Part shown: positions 27,734 through 36,023 of the stretch, piece by piece
Layout of the letters: each line of letters begins with the position of its first letter
Position numbering within the stretch: position 1 is the stretch's first letter
Origin: Helicobacter cholecystus
Lineage (GTDB): Bacteria; Campylobacterota; Campylobacteria; Campylobacterales; Helicobacteraceae
Assembly: GCF_003364215.1 (NCBI RefSeq)
Contig: NZ_NXLU01000002.1
Coordinates: forward strand, 62,001-126,000
Reading direction: 5' to 3'
Length of the DNA stretch: 64,000 nucleotides
Notes under the pieces: model-generated
The model's database searches: none
Seen by the model: only the letters and a program-made list of their open reading frames with translations
What the model was told of the DNA's origin: nothing
Program-made: the position numbers and the translations under genes

Positions 27734-28039
27734 TCAGTAAGCACGATTTTTGACACATTGGATTTCAATTTTACCTGCTACAAGAATATTATTACTAAGA
27801 AAAACTTCTATTTCCACAATATCCCCCACTTTAAGATCAACAAATTTTTTGTTGATATCCCAAGGTAAATAACAAGAATCCTCTTCAATTTTTGTGTTGG
27901 GTAAAACTTTAATGATTTGACCATTGACTTGAAGGGTTTTTTGCTCATTATCAATTGCTTCAATTACCCCCTCATAATCATGGTCTGCAAAGATAAAACT
28001 ACTTATACCAAGTAAAAGGATTAAGGCTAGTTTTTTCAT
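27734..28039 (-). CDS. DUF5666-type periplasmic protein, copy 3 of 3
   Basis: 101 residues with a signal peptide (MKKLALILLLGISSFIFA). The mature part fits the DUF5666 small beta-barrel: 'GVIEAIDNEQKTLQVNGQIIKVLPNTKI', then 'KFVDLKVGDIVEIEV' and 'LVAGKIEIQC'. It has two Cys outside the signal, in 'EEDSCYLPWD' and 'EIQCVKNRAY', which could form a disulfide. It is the most divergent of three tandem paralogues and last in transcription order, 11 bases after its neighbour, with GAGGGA before the ATG. Function is unknown; the array suggests selection for dosage or variants of an envelope protein. Confidence 0.75.
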   Translation of the reverse strand: MKKLALILLLGISSFIFADHDYEGVIEAIDNEQKTLQVNGQIIKVLPNTKIEEDSCYLPWDINKKFVDLKVGDIVEIEVFLSNNILVAGKIEIQCVKNRAY

Positions 28040-28050
28040 TGATCCCTCTT

Positions 28051-28347
28051 TTAATAGGCACGATTAGCGCATTGGATTTCAATTTCTTTTGCAATAAGAA
28101 TATTGTTCTCTACGCCCATAAATTCAACTTCTACAACCTGTCCAGCTTTAAGATCTGAAAATTTCTTAGGTGTATCCCAACCGCTTCCATACGCTTCCTC
28201 TTCAATCTTTGTATAAGGAAGGATTTTGATTTTTGTTTGATTAACAACAATTGTTTTATCCGCATCATTAACAGATTCAATGATGCCATAATTATCTGCA
28301 AAACTTAAACTCAAACTTGCAAGTAATCCTAAAACAATTTTTTTCAT
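28051..28347 (-). CDS. DUF5666-type periplasmic protein, copy 2 of 3
   Basis: 98 residues with a signal peptide (MKKIVLGLLASLSLSFA). It shares 'GWDTPKKFSDLK' and 'LPYTKIE'-type sequence with the copy upstream and the C-terminal 'EIQCANRAY' with the copy downstream. The first cysteine seen in the other two copies is absent: the segment reads 'EEEAYGSGWD' instead of 'DSCGIGWD'. Only one Cys therefore remains, so an intramolecular disulfide is impossible. The spacing to both neighbours is 11 bases. Role unknown. Confidence 0.75.
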   Translation of the reverse strand: MKKIVLGLLASLSLSFADNYGIIESVNDADKTIVVNQTKIKILPYTKIEEEAYGSGWDTPKKFSDLKAGQVVEVEFMGVENNILIAKEIEIQCANRAY

Positions 28348-28358
28348 TTATTCTCTCC

Positions 28359-28658
28359 TTAATATGCTTGATTCTTCATACATTTAATCTCAATATCTTC
28401 AGCAACAAGACCACCTTGACTATGCATAAAATCTACCTCTATTAAATCTCCCACCTTAAGATCTGAAAATTTCTTAGGTGTATCCCAGCCAATTCCACAA
28501 GAATCTTGCTCAATTTTTGTATAGGGCATCACTTTAATTGTATTCCCATTGAGTGTAATTGTCTTTTGGGCATTATCAATTTTTTGAATAATCCCTGTAA
28601 TATCTGAAGCAAATGCACTTACACCTACTAGCATGCCAGTTAAAAGTAACTTTTTCAT
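28359..28658 (-). CDS. DUF5666-type periplasmic protein, copy 1 of 3
   Basis: 99 residues with a signal peptide (MKKLLLTGMLVGVSAFA). Mature sequence 'DITGIIQKIDNAQKTITLNG', 'MPYTKIEQDSCGIGWDTPKK', 'LKVGDLIEVDF' and 'LVAEDIEIKCMKNQAY'. Two cysteines are present. It is the first gene of the three-copy unit and is preceded by AAGGATAAA. The 86-base gap behind purU holds a short inverted repeat (about 28691-28708) without a T-tract, so read-through from purU is possible. Function unknown. Confidence 0.75.
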   Translation of the reverse strand: MKKLLLTGMLVGVSAFASDITGIIQKIDNAQKTITLNGNTIKVMPYTKIEQDSCGIGWDTPKKFSDLKVGDLIEVDFMHSQGGLVAEDIEIKCMKNQAY

Positions 28659-28744
28659 TTTTTATCCTTATGTCTAGTTTGTAATCCCTTTTAAAGGGTT
28701 AGGGGGATTTTAGGGGATGAAGATAAAGTATATATAAAATGAAG

Positions 28745-29575
28745 TTAAAAAATAATTGTTTTGTTTGCAAAAACAAAAATTCGATCTTCTAATGCAAGTT
28801 TAAGTCCACGTGCAAGAGTGATTTTTTCAATATCTCTTCCAGCTTTTTGCATTTCTTGCCAACTATAAGTATGATCAATATGAATAATATCTTGGGTGAT
28901 AATTGGACCTTCATCAAGATGATTATTAACAAAATGTGAAGTTGCACCAATCATTTTTACTCCTCGATCATAGGCTTGTTTATAAGGATTTGCACCAATA
29001 AAAGCAGGAAGAAAAGAGTGATGAATATTGATAATTTGATTTTTAAAATATGCTACAAAATAAGGGGAGAGAATTCTCATATATTTTGCTAGAACCAAAT
29101 AATCTATATGATATCTTGAAATGATTTCTAACATTTTATTTTCGTGTTCTTCTCTGGAATGATTTGTAGTGTCTATACAAAAGTAGGGGATATCAAATCT
29201 TTCACTCAAATCCCTTAAATCTTCATAATTAGAAATTACGGCTTGGATATTAGCATTGAGTTCTCCGCTTTCATGACGCAAGAGCAGATCCCCTAAGCAA
29301 TGATTCTCTTTAGTGCAAAGAATGATGATTGATTTTTTTTCTTGATTTTTAATTGAAATTTGAGCTTCTTTGGGTAAAACATCTTTAAGCTCTTCAAGAA
29401 GGTGATCATTTTCAAGCTCTCCACTAAAACAGGTTCTCATAAAAAAATGATTACTTTCTAAATCCACATGTTCATCATTTTTTTCAATATTAAAATGGTG
29501 AGAATAAAGGATTGAAGCAACTTTTGCGATCAATCCTTGTGTGTCAGGAGAACTGATTAATAGCACCTTTTTCAT
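28745..29575 (-). CDS. purU: formyltetrahydrofolate deformylase
   Basis: 276 residues. An N-terminal ACT domain (about 1-80, 'LLISSPDTQGLIAKVASIL') precedes a formyltransferase-fold domain with the catalytic triad Asn183, His185 and Asp221 in 'IINIHHSFLP' and 'HLDEGPII'. The enzyme hydrolyses 10-formyl-THF to THF and formate, balancing one-carbon units; in E. coli the formate feeds PurT. Its ATG overlaps the sppA stop (ATGA), as in the H. pylori pair HP1434/HP1435, and it is the last gene of the ccdA-to-purU operon. Confidence 0.92.
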   Translation of the reverse strand: MKKVLLISSPDTQGLIAKVASILYSHHFNIEKNDEHVDLESNHFFMRTCFSGELENDHLLEELKDVLPKEAQISIKNQEKKSIIILCTKENHCLGDLLLRHESGELNANIQAVISNYEDLRDLSERFDIPYFCIDTTNHSREEHENKMLEIISRYHIDYLVLAKYMRILSPYFVAYFKNQIINIHHSFLPAFIGANPYKQAYDRGVKMIGATSHFVNNHLDEGPIITQDIIHIDHTYSWQEMQKAGRDIEKITLARGLKLALEDRIFVFANKTIIF

Positions 29576-30437
29576 TGAATTTGACCTTTAAAAAGATTAA
29601 AGAGAATTGAGGTAGAACTTTGAGTGAGTTTATCAAAGATTTTCTCAGTTTTACTTTTCTCTAAAAAGACAGGATTACTGACTTGAGCAATGTCGCTAAG
29701 CTCCTTAATAGCTTGAGAACGTGAACCTATTTCATCGATCAGTTTGAGTTTAAGAGCTTCAGATGCACTAAAAATTTTTCCTTCTGCAAAGACTTTAGGA
29801 TCTGTGTTTGTCAAACTTCTTGCCTCTAAAACATCATTAACAAATAGATTGTATTGTTTTTTAAGAAAAGATTGTAAAAATTCTTTTTCTTTGGGAGTCC
29901 ACTCTCTTGTGAAACTTCCTATTGCTTTATACTCGCCTTCTTGAAGACTTTGCTCTTTAATCCCTACCTTATCTAAAAGAGGTTTGATGTTATAGCCATT
30001 AAGAATGACACCAATTGAACCAATCATTGAACCTCTATTTGCAATGATTTTATCACTATACATGCCTGCATAATAGCTTCCACTGGCCATTGCCCCCTCT
30101 ACATGTGCAATCACAGGTAAGCTATCACGTAAATCTTTAATCATATTAGCAATCTCAATACTTGCTCCAACACTTCCTCCTGGAGAATCAATAATCAGCA
30201 ACACCCCTTTGATGTTTGGATTTTTTTAATTTCTTGGATTTGTTGGCCAAAGCTATCGCTCTCAAAAATGGGTCCTTGAAGATAAAGTTTTGCAAGATTA
30301 GCATTTTTTGGAGTTTCTTCTTGGTTAGCTCCAATGATGAATAAAACAATGATAAGAAGAACAAAAAGCTTGAAATATTTGTTCAAAAAATCAAGAGACA
30401 CAGTTATGAATTTAAAGATTTTAGAAAGGTTTTCCAT
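29572..30437 (-). pseudogene. sppA: signal peptide peptidase SppA, split by a one-base frameshift
   Basis: Two frames together make one SppA of about 288 residues. The first (30437 down to about 30198, 80 codons) has the membrane anchor and 'KLYLQGPIFESDSFGQQI'. The second carries 'LLIIDSPGGSVGASIEIANM', 'AMASGSYYAG' (catalytic Ser), 'GSIGVILNGYNIKPLL' and 'GEYKAIGSFTREW' (Lys). They meet at a run of seven A on the coding strand (T run 30221-30227). With eight A the sequence reads 'KKNPNIKGVLLIIDSPGG', the family consensus. All motifs are intact, so this may be phase variation, ribosomal or polymerase slippage, a recent mutation, or a sequencing error. SppA degrades cleaved signal peptides in the membrane. 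It overlaps mqnX by 17 bases and purU by 4. Confidence 0.88.
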
Positions 30438-31683
30438 TATATACTCCTATTCCATTGATATAGACTTTTTTTGCTTTTTGACAATGCAAGATAAAGTGCA
30501 GAGGCTCTTGATGAGTGCGTGAAATTTCATCACATGCAAAAAGAGCGAGATCCGCATTTTTACCTAAGGCAATTTCTCCACTATTAAATTCTAATGCTGT
30601 ATTTGCATAATGTGTTACTCCTAAAATCAACTCTTTTGCAAATTCATTGGGTGAATATTGAGGGTATGCAAAGAGAGTGTAACGAATCTCATCTAAAGGA
30701 TTAAGACTAAAGTTTGAGCTTAAACCATCTGTAGCAAAAATTACTGGGAGATTGCTTGCTCTTAGCTTATCGAGATTGAGATAATAATTGTTAAGTAAGC
30801 GGTTTGATCTTGGGGAACTGATAATCTTTGCATTCATTGAGGCAATTTTTTTTAACTCAAGCTCAGAGGCATACAAACAATGAATAAAAAGTGTTTTATT
30901 TTCTTCCAGGAGCTCTAAGAATTCTAATGTATTAAAGCTAGAAGTGGCATCAGTATTGCCAAAGTATCGGGAAAAAAAGCTTTTAAAAAAACCTTTAGAG
31001 TGATTAAGCCAATGAAGTTCTTGCATAGATTCTAGAAAATGAACACTTAAGAGCATATTTTTCTCTTTTGCCAAGCTTGCTACTTTTTTGGCTAAGATCT
31101 TGTGTGTAGAGTAGGGCGAGTGAATAGAGAGTGTGGGAACAAAATGAGGGTTTGCATATTTTTGAGATTCTTGTAGTCTCGCTAAAAGATTGGAGTAGAG
31201 AGGATCAATGAGTGCAGGATTTGAACCAATGACTTCATTAAAAAGCTGAACCCTTAAGGGTGATTGAGCAAGTGGAACAATATCAAACCCATGGCTACTG
31301 ATTGCCCCCACACTCCCAACCCCACTTTCAATCTGAAGCCAAATTTGCTTTTTGATATTTTGCTCAATATTTTCAAATAGCATCTCGCGCTTTTGTATCA
31401 CACTCTCTAGCCAGTCTCCAAAATCTCCATAAGATAAAGAAGTTTTATTGTTGCTAAACTCAAAATGGATATGAGGATTGCTTAGAGCTGGAAGTAGAAT
31501 ACTTTCTGAATGAAATTCAGCTCTAGCTTGAGGATTTTGCTCTAAGAGAGTTTGATACTCTCCAAAGGCAATGATTTTATTCTCCCCTTTTTCCTTGTTT
31601 TCAAAAAGTACCCCACCATTATTAATGATTTTAAAGTCTTTATCACAGCAAAAAACCTTGCTTGCTCCAAGTAAAGTCATCAT
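30421..31683 (-). CDS. mqnX: aminofutalosine deaminase-like amidohydrolase
   Basis: 420 residues, amidohydrolase superfamily. The metal site appears as 'NPHIHFEF' (His71, His73), 'LLSVHFLES', 'LFIHCLYAS' and 'IFATDGLSSN'. It resembles H. pylori HP0267, a 'chlorohydrolase' shown to deaminate 6-amino-6-deoxyfutalosine in the futalosine route to menaquinone. The C-terminal 'GEIALGKNADLALF' is typical of the superfamily. H. pylori HP0265-HP0266-HP0267 order (ccdA, dihydroorotase-like, this gene) is kept, with mscS inserted. Its start overlaps the mscS stop (ATGA). Confidence 0.83.
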   Translation of the reverse strand: MMTLLGASKVFCCDKDFKIINNGGVLFENKEKGENKIIAFGEYQTLLEQNPQARAEFHSESILLPALSNPHIHFEFSNNKTSLSYGDFGDWLESVIQKREMLFENIEQNIKKQIWLQIESGVGSVGAISSHGFDIVPLAQSPLRVQLFNEVIGSNPALIDPLYSNLLARLQESQKYANPHFVPTLSIHSPYSTHKILAKKVASLAKEKNMLLSVHFLESMQELHWLNHSKGFFKSFFSRYFGNTDATSSFNTLEFLELLEENKTLFIHCLYASELELKKIASMNAKIISSPRSNRLLNNYYLNLDKLRASNLPVIFATDGLSSNFSLNPLDEIRYTLFAYPQYSPNEFAKELILGVTHYANTALEFNSGEIALGKNADLALFACDEISRTHQEPLHFILHCQKAKKVYINGIGVYNGKPF

Positions 31684-32498
31684 TTATTACTTACCCTTAC
31701 ATCAAGTTGATTATATGGGATTTCAATGCCTGCATCATCTAATGCTTTTTTGCATTCTTCAATCAATTTGCTTCGCACTGCAAAGATGTTAATATGATTC
31801 TCAATCCAAACACGAATTGAGAAATCAATACTGCTTGAACTCAATTCTGTAACTCCCACAAAAGGAAAGGGATCTTTTGAGATTTCTTCAATTTGTAAAA
31901 TCACTTTGATAAGAGTGGCCTTAACCTCTTCAATATTGCTTGTATATGCTACGCCTACAACCCATTCAATACGCCTTTGTTCTGCATCTGTACAGTTTGT
32001 AATAACTCCCTTTGTTACATTTTCATTGGGGAAGATTGCAAGTTTATTGTCTGGAAGCCTAAGAGTGGTATGAAAAAGATTGATAGCCTCAACCTTTCCA
32101 GCAATAGAACCAATTTCAAGTAAATCCCCCTTTTTAAAAGGACGTAAAATAATTAAAACAATCCCACTTGCTAGGCTTGAGAGAGAATCTTTGAGTGCTA
32201 AAGCAATTGCAAGAGTAGCCGTTCCAAGTACTGCAATGATTGAAGTAGTTTGTACTCCCATTGTTCCTAGGGCTGTAATGGCTGAGAGAATAATGATGCA
32301 CACAAAGAAAACTTGTGAGATGAAGTTTCCTACAATCTCATCTTTTTTGGTAATCATTTTTTTTAATTTTGCACGTGAGAGAAAGGCAAGATAAATTCCA
32401 CCAATGAGTAGAGAAATTCCCTTAAGTAAAGCAAAAATATAACCTTGATATTGATGCCAAAATCTTAATGCATATCCAGTAATCTCTTCTAAATTCAT
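31680..32498 (-). CDS. mscS: small-conductance mechanosensitive channel, MscS family
   Basis: 272 residues. Three membrane helices end in the pore helix 'GTATLAIALALKDSLSSLASG', matching MscS TM3 with its Ala/Gly packing, followed by the cytoplasmic beta domain ('RPFKKGDLLEIGSIAGKVEAINLFHTTLR') and vestibule. It releases solutes on osmotic downshock. It is joined by 4-bp overlaps both to the dihydroorotase-like gene before it and to the deaminase gene after it, so it is cotranslated with them. No functional link to those enzymes is evident. Confidence 0.92.
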   Translation of the reverse strand: MNLEEITGYALRFWHQYQGYIFALLKGISLLIGGIYLAFLSRAKLKKMITKKDEIVGNFISQVFFVCIIILSAITALGTMGVQTTSIIAVLGTATLAIALALKDSLSSLASGIVLIILRPFKKGDLLEIGSIAGKVEAINLFHTTLRLPDNKLAIFPNENVTKGVITNCTDAEQRRIEWVVGVAYTSNIEEVKATLIKVILQIEEISKDPFPFVGVTELSSSSIDFSIRVWIENHINIFAVRSKLIEECKKALDDAGIEIPYNQLDVRVSNK

Positions 32499-33670
32499 TG
32501 TCTCAGCTCTCCTTTCTTGCTTGAAAAAAAGGTATCAATTTTTCCATAAAGAGTTTGTTTGCCATAGAGTGGATGATTAATTTCAATTTCCTCAGACAGA
32601 TCAACAAGCACAAAATCTGCATCATAACCCTCTTTAATCAATCCTCTTTTAAGATTAAGAAGATGGGCTTGGGTATAGGAGGTTTTTTTGCAAAGCTCTT
32701 GTAGGGAGAGTTTTGAGGACTTGACAAGATAAGTGTAAAGAAGGGGAAAATAAAATTCCAAGCATTCTACACCACTGATTGCATCATCAAAAGTTTGCTC
32801 TTTTGAGGAGGTGCTAAATTCTTGATGGGTTGAGCTTAAAGTATCAATAAGATGGAGATTATTGATAAGAGTGTTCTGCATCTCTTGTGTGCATAGAGGA
32901 GGATTAAGTTTTCCCCAAGTATTGTAGTTTTTAATACTGCTTTCATTGAGGATAAGGTGGTGAATACTCACTTCTGTAAAAGTATAAGGATTGTGTGCTG
33001 AGGCTTTTAAGACATTGTAATCATTGATAGAGTGCAAAAGAGTGAAGATTTGTTTAAAGTGAGCGATTTGAGAAATACGTGAAAACTCTATACTCTGGAG
33101 ATAAAAAGGAAAACTTGATAATCCCATCTTATAGCTCATCTCACTTTCAATACTGCCCTTAGAAGAAAGTTCTGTATCATGTGCATAGCAAAAACAAGGA
33201 ATATTTAAAAGCCTTGCATAATCATAAATACATAAAAGAGTGCTTGTTTTTAAAGAAGAAGAAAATTCAATGAGTGCTCCCCCATTTTTATGAAGTTTGG
33301 CAATATTTACAATCTTTCCATCTTGGTAGGGATTGATATTTTGTAAAAAATGAATAGGACTTTGCAGAGAAAATAAAGAAAGAGACTCATAAAACAAGGA
33401 ATCATTATGCAAGGTAAAAGCAATTGTTCCAACACCTCCTTTAAGGGCTTTTTTTTCTATTTTTTTGAGATCTTGTTGCTTATAGCTTTTGGGTTTAATA
33501 TTCAAGTCAATGAATGAGGGCAAAAGATAGAGGTTTTTAGCATCAAAAATTTCTTTTCCTTTAAGATTGGGGGCAATTTCTTTAATTATTCCATCACAAA
33601 CTCTAATATCAGCTTTTCTTTCTGTAAGTGCATCACAAATATTTGCATTTTTGATTACATATTCCCTCAT
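32495..33670 (-). CDS. dihydroorotase-like protein lacking the catalytic residues
   Basis: 391 residues with the class I dihydroorotase outline: 'LLPSFIDLNIKPKS' takes the place of the metal-binding 'PGxIDxHxHxR' motif (Asn58 and Lys60 where the two His should be), 'GKLNPPLCTQ' matches the family 'NPPLR', and 'SSTHQEF' takes the place of 'TDHAPH', so the catalytic Asp is lost as well. The C-terminal 'EGYDADFVLVDL' is conserved. It is therefore unlikely to catalyse the reaction. In other bacteria, inactive dihydroorotases serve as structural partners of aspartate carbamoyltransferase; that role is possible here. H. pylori HP0266 is the likely orthologue. ATG has GGAGGGA upstream; ccdA ends 10 bases before. 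Confidence 0.82.
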   Translation of the reverse strand: MREYVIKNANICDALTERKADIRVCDGIIKEIAPNLKGKEIFDAKNLYLLPSFIDLNIKPKSYKQQDLKKIEKKALKGGVGTIAFTLHNDSLFYESLSLFSLQSPIHFLQNINPYQDGKIVNIAKLHKNGGALIEFSSSLKTSTLLCIYDYARLLNIPCFCYAHDTELSSKGSIESEMSYKMGLSSFPFYLQSIEFSRISQIAHFKQIFTLLHSINDYNVLKASAHNPYTFTEVSIHHLILNESSIKNYNTWGKLNPPLCTQEMQNTLINNLHLIDTLSSTHQEFSTSSKEQTFDDAISGVECLEFYFPLLYTYLVKSSKLSLQELCKKTSYTQAHLLNLKRGLIKEGYDADFVLVDLSEEIEINHPLYGKQTLYGKIDTFFSSKKGELRQ

Positions 33671-33680
33671 TATCCCTCCT

Positions 33681-34400
33681 TTAATAAAATAAATTACTTA
33701 TATTCCCTATCCAACCAAATGCAATGGCAGTCCCAATAAGAATAAGTAAGATTCCACTTGCAATCTCAATTAATCTTAGATGAGGAGTGATTTTTTTGAG
33801 GGCCTTTAATCCTGCACCTACAGAGAGTGAGAGGAGTAAAAATGGAATTGCTAATCCTGAACAATATACTAAGATTAATGCTAAAGAGTGCTCTGAATCA
33901 ATACTTGAAAGAGCTAAAATACTTGCAAGAATAGGTCCTACACAAGGACTCCAACCTAAAGAAAAGCTAATCCCTAAAAGTAGGGGAGAGAGAAAGGATT
34001 TCCCCTTAAATTCAAGGCGTTTTGTTTTATAAAGAAATTTGATTTTCAAAACTCCCAAAAAGTGTAAACCAAAAAGAATGATCACTCCACCAGCAATGTA
34101 AGAGGCAATAGGAAGTGAAAAAAGCTTCCCTAAAAAACTATTGATAAAAATTCCTAAAACAATAAAAACAAAACAAAATCCAAAGATAAAAAGGATACAT
34201 CCCTTAAAAACTCTTGCAAAAAGATGAGGTGTTTGATCATCTTTTAATTCTTCGAGGGAAAGACCAGAAATATAGGAAAAATAAGCAGGGAGTAAGGGGA
34301 GGATGCATGGGCTTAAGAATGTCAAAGTCCCAGCTATAAAACTTGCCAAAAAGGGCATACTCACAAATAAATCACTTAAAAAGCTTTCATCAATATTCAA
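33681..34400 (-). CDS. ccdA: cytochrome c biogenesis / thiol-disulfide membrane protein CcdA
   Basis: 239 residues, six membrane helices. The two redox cysteines are in 'FLSPCILPLLPAYFSYISG' in helix 1 and 'LGWSPCVGPILASI' in helix 4, the CcdA/DsbD pattern. It passes electrons from cytoplasmic thioredoxin across the membrane to periplasmic thiol proteins, needed for haem attachment to c-type cytochromes. The frame starts with TTG, which has AGGA at good spacing. First gene of the operon that runs to purU; corresponds to H. pylori HP0265. Confidence 0.9.
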   Translation of the reverse strand: MNIDESFLSDLFVSMPFLASFIAGTLTFLSPCILPLLPAYFSYISGLSLEELKDDQTPHLFARVFKGCILFIFGFCFVFIVLGIFINSFLGKLFSLPIASYIAGGVIILFGLHFLGVLKIKFLYKTKRLEFKGKSFLSPLLLGISFSLGWSPCVGPILASILALSSIDSEHSLALILVYCSGLAIPFLLLSLSVGAGLKALKKITPHLRLIEIASGILLILIGTAIAFGWIGNISNLFY

Positions 34401-34512
34401 AAGACTATCCTCTTAATCAATCCCTAAAAAATTTGATATAAATTTTTTAGGAGACAGTTAATGAAAAAAATTATACTTAAAAATCCTGTTATCTGCTTGT
34501 TACACTTTATTA

Positions 34513-34518
34513 TATAAT
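34513..34518 (+). promoter_or_regulatory. -10 element of the helicase gene
   Basis: A consensus TATAAT lies 85 bases before the ATG, implying an unusually long leader of about 78 bases for a gene in this compact genome. The leader includes a small palindrome aggcaatgcct (34521-34531). Long leaders are common on cold-inducible RNA helicase mRNAs. Confidence 0.5.
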
Positions 34519-34602
34519 TGAGGCAATGCCTATCGAAAATAACTTTTGGTAAAGTTTTTATATTGTTTAGGTATTCGAATCTAGATAACTTTAAGGAAAA
34601 AG

Positions 34603-36015
34603 ATGGAGAATACAAAATTTGAAGAAATGGGGTTACGTGAGAATGTGTTGAAGGGTATTAGGGATATGGGGTTTGTGACTCCAAGCCCTGTGCAATCCCA
34701 GTCTATTCCTATTGCACTCAAGGGGCATGATCTTGTTGCACAGGCTCAAACAGGTACAGGAAAAACAGCAGCTTTTTCAATCCCTATCCTCAATCAAATT
34801 GAAAAAAATGGAGAGATTGAGGCCTTGGTGATTACACCTACAAGAGAACTTGCAATGCAAATCAGTGATGAGGTTTTTAAGCTTGGAAAATTTGTTCGTG
34901 TTAAGACTGTGTGCGTATATGGTGGTCAGTCAATCCGTCGGCAATGTGAACTTTTAGAAAACAATCCTCAAGTGCTTGTTGCAACACCGGGAAGATTGCT
35001 TGATCATCTTAAAAATAATCGTATTCCAAATTTCTCACCTAAAATCGTTGTTCTTGATGAAAGTGATGAAATGTTGGATATGGGATTTTTAGACGATGTT
35101 GAAGAAATTTTTTCCTATTTGCCCAGCAATCGACAAACACTGCTTTTTTCAGCAACTATGCCTGAACAGATTCAAAAACTTACCCATAAGATTCTTGATA
35201 AACCCAAATATGTCAAGATCACTCCTGCAAATATTGCAAATACTGATATTACTCAGAAATGCTATGTGATTAATGAAGGACATAGGGACGAGGCAATTGT
35301 AAGACTTATGGATGTCTTTACACCTAAAAAAAGTATTATTTTTACAAGTACTAAAAAAGAAGTGGATGCACTTGCACAACGTTTGATTGAAGCAAAGTAT
35401 AGAGCAGGTGCCTTGCATGGCGATATGGATCAAAGGGCAAGAATTGATGCAATTAAAGCATTTAAGGCTGATAAAATCAATATTCTTGTTGCAACAGATG
35501 TGGCTGCAAGAGGGCTTGATATTAGTGATGTAAGCCATGTGTTTAATTATCATATTCCTCTTAATCCTGAGAGCTATGTGCATCGAATTGGGCGAACTGG
35601 AAGAGCAGGAAAAAAAGGGATGGCTATCACGCTCATTACACCTTTAGAGTTTAAAGAACTTAAACGAATTAAAGATGAAGTAAAGCATCCCTTAGAGCTT
35701 GAAGAACTGCCTGTATTTGAGGCAAGTCATAATCAAATTGTGCAAAAAATTCTTAAAACAAAAATTATTGATGAGGCGATGGATATTTATAATGGTTTGC
35801 TTGATCAAAATGATGAAGCCAATACGATATTAAAGCTTATCTCCTATCTTCTTAAAGAGGGGGGTAAAAATAAAATTGGTCCAAATCTCCAAGAAATCAA
35901 TCGGCTTCAAGAGCAAGAGAAGAGACCAAAAAGTAAAGACAAGGGATCAAGGAAACCTGACGGAAGAAATTTTACATCTAGAACTTCAAGAGCAAACTCA
36001 AGGGGGAGAAGATAA
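34603..36015 (+). CDS. rhpA: DEAD-box RNA helicase
   Basis: 470 residues. Helicase core motifs run in order: Q motif near residues 30-35, motif I 'AQTGTGKT' (48-55), Ia 'PTREL', II 'DESD' (152-155) where most relatives have DEAD, III 'SAT', and VI 'HRIGRTGRAG'. The last 40 residues are basic with many Arg, Lys and Ser, a likely RNA-binding tail. This is the single housekeeping helicase of Helicobacter (H. pylori RhpA, HP0247), which partners RNase J in RNA decay. AAGGAAAAAG precedes the ATG. It is monocistronic, with a hairpin centred on its stop codon. Confidence 0.92.
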   Translation: MENTKFEEMGLRENVLKGIRDMGFVTPSPVQSQSIPIALKGHDLVAQAQTGTGKTAAFSIPILNQIEKNGEIEALVITPTRELAMQISDEVFKLGKFVRVKTVCVYGGQSIRRQCELLENNPQVLVATPGRLLDHLKNNRIPNFSPKIVVLDESDEMLDMGFLDDVEEIFSYLPSNRQTLLFSATMPEQIQKLTHKILDKPKYVKITPANIANTDITQKCYVINEGHRDEAIVRLMDVFTPKKSIIFTSTKKEVDALAQRLIEAKYRAGALHGDMDQRARIDAIKAFKADKINILVATDVAARGLDISDVSHVFNYHIPLNPESYVHRIGRTGRAGKKGMAITLITPLEFKELKRIKDEVKHPLELEELPVFEASHNQIVQKILKTKIIDEAMDIYNGLLDQNDEANTILKLISYLLKEGGKNKIGPNLQEINRLQEQEKRPKSKDKGSRKPDGRNFTSRTSRANSRGRR

Positions 36016-36023
36016 TCTTCTCC
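36005..36023 (+). terminator. hairpin with the stop codon as its loop
   Basis: ggagaaga (36005-36012) pairs perfectly with tcttctcc (36016-36023), and the three-base loop is exactly the TAA stop of the helicase gene. The following tctttatt is partly T-rich, so this could be the terminator. Confidence 0.5.

Noticed and set aside
28685-28710. aatccc/gggtt inverted repeat behind purU as terminator
   Set aside because: Stem is short with a G-U pair and lacks a T-tract on the relevant strand.
34424-34615. 63-codon minus-strand frame before the helicase gene
   Set aside because: No ribosome site, overlaps the helicase promoter and leader, composition is that of AT-rich spacer.
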